Of a stretch of 29,605 nucleotides of DNA, positions 28,201-29,605 are shown piece by piece. The stretch covers positions 1-29,605 of the forward strand of contig JAQGAU010000377.1 in assembly GCA_034698045.1 (NCBI GenBank), in the 5' to 3' direction. Made by a program: the position numbers and the translations under genes. The stretch is from Paramacrobiotus richtersi. Taxonomy: Eukaryota; Tardigrada; Eutardigrada; Parachela; Macrobiotidae. The notes below the pieces were generated by a model. It did not search any database. It was not told the origin of the DNA and saw only the letters and a list, made by a program, of their open reading frames with translations. Positions within the stretch are counted from its first letter, which is position 1. The number at the start of each line of letters is the position of its first letter.

Positions 28201-28663
28201 GTTGTTTAGTATTGAGTCAGCGGAAGTCAAGAAGAAATGTGACCTGGAAGTGAACTCGATACAATTGTTTAGTATCGAGTCACCGGAAGCGAATAATTGT
28301 ACGAAATGGCATACGTATGGGGATTATGGTACGATGTTACGGTGTGGTAGTAACGGGATGAATGGTACTAAGGGTATGGAAAAGCTAGCACAATTTGATA
28401 TGGATGTGTGTAGCAATGGCATACAGTCACAGTTGAAGGATATGAACTGGCATGGCTTAAGGAATGGCAAAGTTTATGGTAGTCAGCATCCAGAGCATGA
28501 GATGTCTGGATGCGGGGGAGAGGAAAGTGTTCTGAAACGGCGTGCAGGTAATAGCAGCCATAAGCATCCAGCGCATGAGATGTCTGGATGCGGGGGAAAT
28601 GCAAGTAGCTCATTTTATATTATTGGAACGGAAAGTGTAGTTCACTTTGGAGTCGTTGACTGA
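25277..28663 (+). CDS. Gag-like protein of the LTR element, 1,128 aa
   Basis: Start at the ATG at 25277; the frame has no interruption. Order of parts: an N-terminal domain about 1-115 (WEELRQRLKVQMPP, APYGYRVYEGLPELPLRYRL); an acidic disordered stretch about 130-265; a long coiled coil about 268-487 (heptad-like ELQ/EKQDLEQQ); the retrotransposon-gag (capsid) domain about 616-775 (KKYDGTVSSGKVERYIEDV, AYTWYNDMYPR, WEEWQQMLKSHF, YLKNGL); a Gly/Asn/Arg-rich RGG-type RNA-binding stretch 793-915; a zinc knuckle C934-C937-H941-C946; and a repetitive C-terminus. Gag forms the particle shell and binds the RNA. The knuckle is CX2CX3HX4C, one residue shorter than the usual CX2CX4HX4C. It is longer than typical gags (300-600 aa) because of the coiled coil. 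Compositional bias toward GGT/AAT/GTA codons is strong in the RGG part. Confidence 0.85.
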   Translation: MEKDRGKGMDAEVSVSADGKKSTDEVLEKGISSPVLGEEWRIGPDVDWEELRQRLKVQMPPTGLFSQALNAYRSVPKGKAPYGYRVYEGLPELPLRYRLHVSQQQFRKIADELQAQGEKRKEGRQMVSVIKSPKVAGEAAVTAPKQTEQTGKNVQTAALVQHDKGADQEEMNESIDSLLNATMIDKDQADDQEDETNRESSSDTERFFDVNDTVSQDNTVVGFDDNRNQRRRPTTGAFESDPNEMLDDADLRPEKLDFNDDYDLIVDPDVLRAKANEMAELARDLHKRYCKLFDANEKLKSAHVQLVQHADDVIDDNHRLQGQETKARNEIVLLQEDLNGSSDLLNQRHNEFEQRERILENEKQDLEQQISVLAKDNGKATQQITALSAERDKGRAEAQQKGNAVEDKVALQKELDSIQKDKRMLEDAWSQLDRERAQLDHDVQKENDKWENVKQQWRQEKAELTAERGKLDQEMRIIGNEKKTLLSGKQPEERDRSKDKSVPDQKTINKVNRKLETKQVAFQSDEVVVDRHYRPEVQAVYRENKNLYNSIKMQTPGVSPPMLSVSCAGSADIAKLADAMVQLLDFQKQQQPSTLQLLKSIETFAKKPTGKKDTYPKKYDGTVSSGKVERYIEDVSRCARINKWDDEEIIETGLPSSLTDTAYTWYNDMYPRNKDKSWEEWQQMLKSHFSVEKDKEGLMDAMFKRVFTDDDTPNTYVDSFLHFFTELRTPESDRVSYLKNGLRENRMDWYNQMRVLRVGTQEDFLTTLQNLYKGWIEQEEMDKEKKGNMPYENRQNQNYRGNGNGNRGNYRGRGNWSNGNSRYGNSSGYENRGSGDEGENNGTSYQQSGHSGNGNGGKYRSGGGSYRGRGGGYESGNNQSGYQSRYTDGNEPADNSGTTGDREGDSQGQGKPRGSDKVRPAYKAWYTKDNKPICTKCHEMHLSQECRFTGTYKPLMEYPPPEVQKKYGLEVNSIQLFSIESAEVKKKCDLEVNSIQLFSIESPEANNCTKWHTYGDYGTMLRCGSNGMNGTKGMEKLAQFDMDVCSNGIQSQLKDMNWHGLRNGKVYGSQHPEHEMSGCGGEESVLKRRAGNSSHKHPAHEMSGCGGNASSSFYIIGTESVVHFGVVD
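28161..28286 (+). repeat. two tandem 63-bp units, each a 9-bp hairpin, within gag
   Basis: Units 28161-28223 and 28224-28286. Hairpin 1: ACTCAATAC (28191-28199), 9-nt loop, GTATTGAGT (28209-28217). Hairpin 2: ACTCGATAC (28254-28262), 9-nt loop, GTATCGAGT (28272-28280). The central pair changes from A-T to G-C, and both substitutions are synonymous. The protein repeat is LEVNSIQLFSIES, twice. Confidence 0.85.
28486..28596 (+). repeat. two copies of a GCATCCAG hairpin followed by GATGCGGGGG
   Basis: GCATCCAG / CTGGATGC stems (28486-28493 with 28506-28513; 28564-28571 with 28584-28591) enclose 12-nt loops differing by one base (A/C then GCATGAGATGT). Each right arm runs into GGGGG, giving the 10-mer GATGCGGGGG. 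The same 10-mer sits directly before the 3' LTR at 29519-29528. The encoded peptide repeat is HPxHEMSGCGG. Confidence 0.8.
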
Positions 28664-29518
28664 TTGTAGTGCTGAATCAGCCAGTCAGTTCATGATCTGG
28701 ATTTTGATCAGATTTTGGTTATGGCCGTACGGTGTAGGCCGAGGTATTCTCAAGTGATTACTTCTTGGGTTATTTGGAATCTGTTCTGGCTATGTGTGGA
28801 ACAGTTTATTGAAAATGATTTTGAGCAGATTTTGTAGCTCGTGAATGGCAGTTCATTGGCCTTGTGGCTAGAACTCAAGTGAACCTGTCGTAGTTCGCTT
28901 TGGCAGAATCGATGATTTATTGCATTTTATTGATCATTATGATTTTGTGATCTGATTGTATGGTGGAATATGGCATTTAAATCGGAAATGTTTGGATTCA
29001 ATGACAAATGGTCTTTTATTTGGCAGTGTGCCTAAACAGTCAGCGTACTGTTTAACTGCTTTTGAATCTTGATGGTGGACTCAAGTGAACGAAAAGGTAG
29101 TTCAATTTTGATTTAATTTGGAAATGGAATGGTATTTTGCGAAATGGAATGGTTTTATGGCTAAATTACTGCCATAGGTTTGGGGAATGTTTCTGTTATG
29201 GCTACAGTATGGCCATCTGTTTATTTGTGTTTATTGTGGAGAAAAGTCAATGGGAAGAGTGGACCGATCAGCCAGTGAAAATCAAAGGAAGTCAGCAGCA
29301 GCATTCAAAGCAAGGAACGGGACGAAAGCACACGGGCGGACAAGTAAGGACACGGGCAGGAGTATGGATTCGGGAACAGTCAAGGATGTGGACGATTGGA
29401 TCGATTACGTGGATCAATGGACTGGATGGATTCCTCGTTGGAGCCACTCCAGATAAGCTTTGGTATTTCTTGGTTTGCTGTTTTTTCTTTTTCTTTTTGC
29501 GAGGTCGCAAAGCGGTTA
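28664..29518 (+). other. 3' non-coding part of the LTR element
   Basis: No pol-like frame is present. It contains CTCAAGTGA motifs at about 28754, 28874 and 29083, a TAAACAGT/ACTGTTTA hairpin near 29033, a tandem GAAATGGAATGGT pair near 29121 and 29140, and a T-rich tract at about 29479-29498. A short frame at 29228-29456 ends in DDWIDYVDQWTGWIPRW. It might be a leftover of a deleted downstream gene, but this is unproven. Confidence 0.45.
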
Positions 29519-29528
29519 GATGCGGGGG
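29519..29528 (+). other. probable polypurine-tract position
   Basis: GATGCGGGGG abuts the TG start of the 3' LTR, where the plus-strand primer must lie. Only the last five to six bases form a purine run, so it is a weak tract. Its exact recurrence twice in the end of gag is notable. Confidence 0.5.
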
Positions 29529-29605
29529 TGTCGCGGTATCCCTATTTTACGTGTTTCCGGTTGTGTATGTGTCTGTGTGCGTATGTGTGTTGGTGTGTTG
29601 TCCTG
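29529..29605 (+). repeat. 3' LTR, first 77 bp (truncated by window)
   Basis: TGTCGCGGTATCCCTATTTT... matches the 5' LTR start, followed by TTCCGGTTGT and a TGTGTCTGT-rich run. It differs from the 5' LTR at about five of the first 37 aligned positions and more beyond. The remaining ~280 bp and the target duplication lie outside the window. Confidence 0.75.

Larger units (their letters stand above)
24054..29605 (+). mobile_element. LTR retrotransposon with gag only (non-autonomous or domesticated), right end cut by the window
   Basis: Structure: 5' LTR 24054-24410, primer-binding site 24411, leader, one gag frame 25277-28663, non-coding 3' part, GATGCGGGGG, then a 3' LTR starting at 29529 and leaving the window. 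No protease, reverse transcriptase, RNase H or integrase frame exists in the 0.87 kb between gag and the 3' LTR, so any mobility must rely on enzymes from other elements. The gag type (retrotransposon-gag domain, zinc knuckle) and a Lys-tRNA-like primer site point to the Ty3 (Metaviridae-like) lineage. The first ~37 bp of the two LTRs differ at about five positions, which is unexpected for an element with an intact 1,128-codon frame. Confidence 0.8.

Noticed and set aside
29187-29456. Open frame near the 3' end of the LTR element as a pol remnant
   Set aside because: No motif of protease, reverse transcriptase, RNase H or integrase is present.
1-29605. CRISPR array, rRNA genes or bacterial-style operons
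   Set aside because: No regularly spaced repeat arrays, rRNA-like sequence or clustered intronless genes with ribosome-binding sites were seen.

Overview
The window looks like animal nuclear DNA. Genes are split by short GT-AG introns (about 50-700 bp), several proteins carry signal peptides or multiple membrane spans, and the mobile elements are of animal type. The style of the three rhodopsin-like receptors (NRx in place of DRY, DPxx or xPxxY in place of NPxxY) and the compact genes would suit a small ecdysozoan, possibly a tardigrade. That is inference, because no single diagnostic gene is present. Gene models were built by hand from reading frames, splice signals and intron phase. Junctions are predictions.

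Layout. 0.4-1.2 kb (-): a 254-aa unrecognised protein with a Tudor-like N-terminal part. 2.2-2.5 kb: a TA-flanked inverted-repeat element. 3.5-5.3 kb (-): a three-exon secreted protein of 194 aa. 5.3-8.8 kb: mostly no gene, but a hairpin repeat and a detached copy of a receptor upstream region. 8.8-9.7 kb: a second TA-flanked element abutting a weakly jacalin-like open frame. 10.3-11.75 kb (-): receptor 1, two exons. 12.2-12.9 kb (-): candidate cysteine-rich gene. 13.2-13.8 kb (+): WD/beta-propeller gene remnant with an internal stop. 13.9-14.9 kb: Harbinger-like element with TTA duplication. 14.9-15.3 kb (-): small secreted (possibly prepropeptide) gene whose end lies in that element. 16.7-17.85 kb (+): receptor 3. 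18.4-18.8 kb (+): 3' fragment of a non-LTR retrotransposon. 20.2-21.3 kb (-): receptor 2, a paralogue of receptor 1. 21.6-22.2 kb: hAT-type element with an 8-bp target duplication. 22.9-24.0 kb (-): a four-span membrane protein gene with an apparent 1-nt frameshift. 24.05 kb to the right edge: an LTR element carrying one long gag frame and no pol.

Receptors 1 and 2 share sequence and the exact position and phase of their intron in the third cytoplasmic loop, so they arose by local duplication. A 265-bp upstream block of receptor 1 has a second copy 4 kb away with no receptor beside it. Transposons repeatedly touch genes: the Harbinger-like element supplies the end of the small secreted gene, the mariner-like element cuts the jacalin-like frame, and the LTR element begins 23 bp upstream of the four-span gene's start codon.

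The most unusual region is the gag-only LTR element. Its 3' coding part contains two tandem 63-bp repeats, each forming a 9-bp hairpin. The copies differ by a compensatory, doubly synonymous base-pair change. There are also two more hairpins, each followed by the same 10-mer that abuts the 3' LTR.
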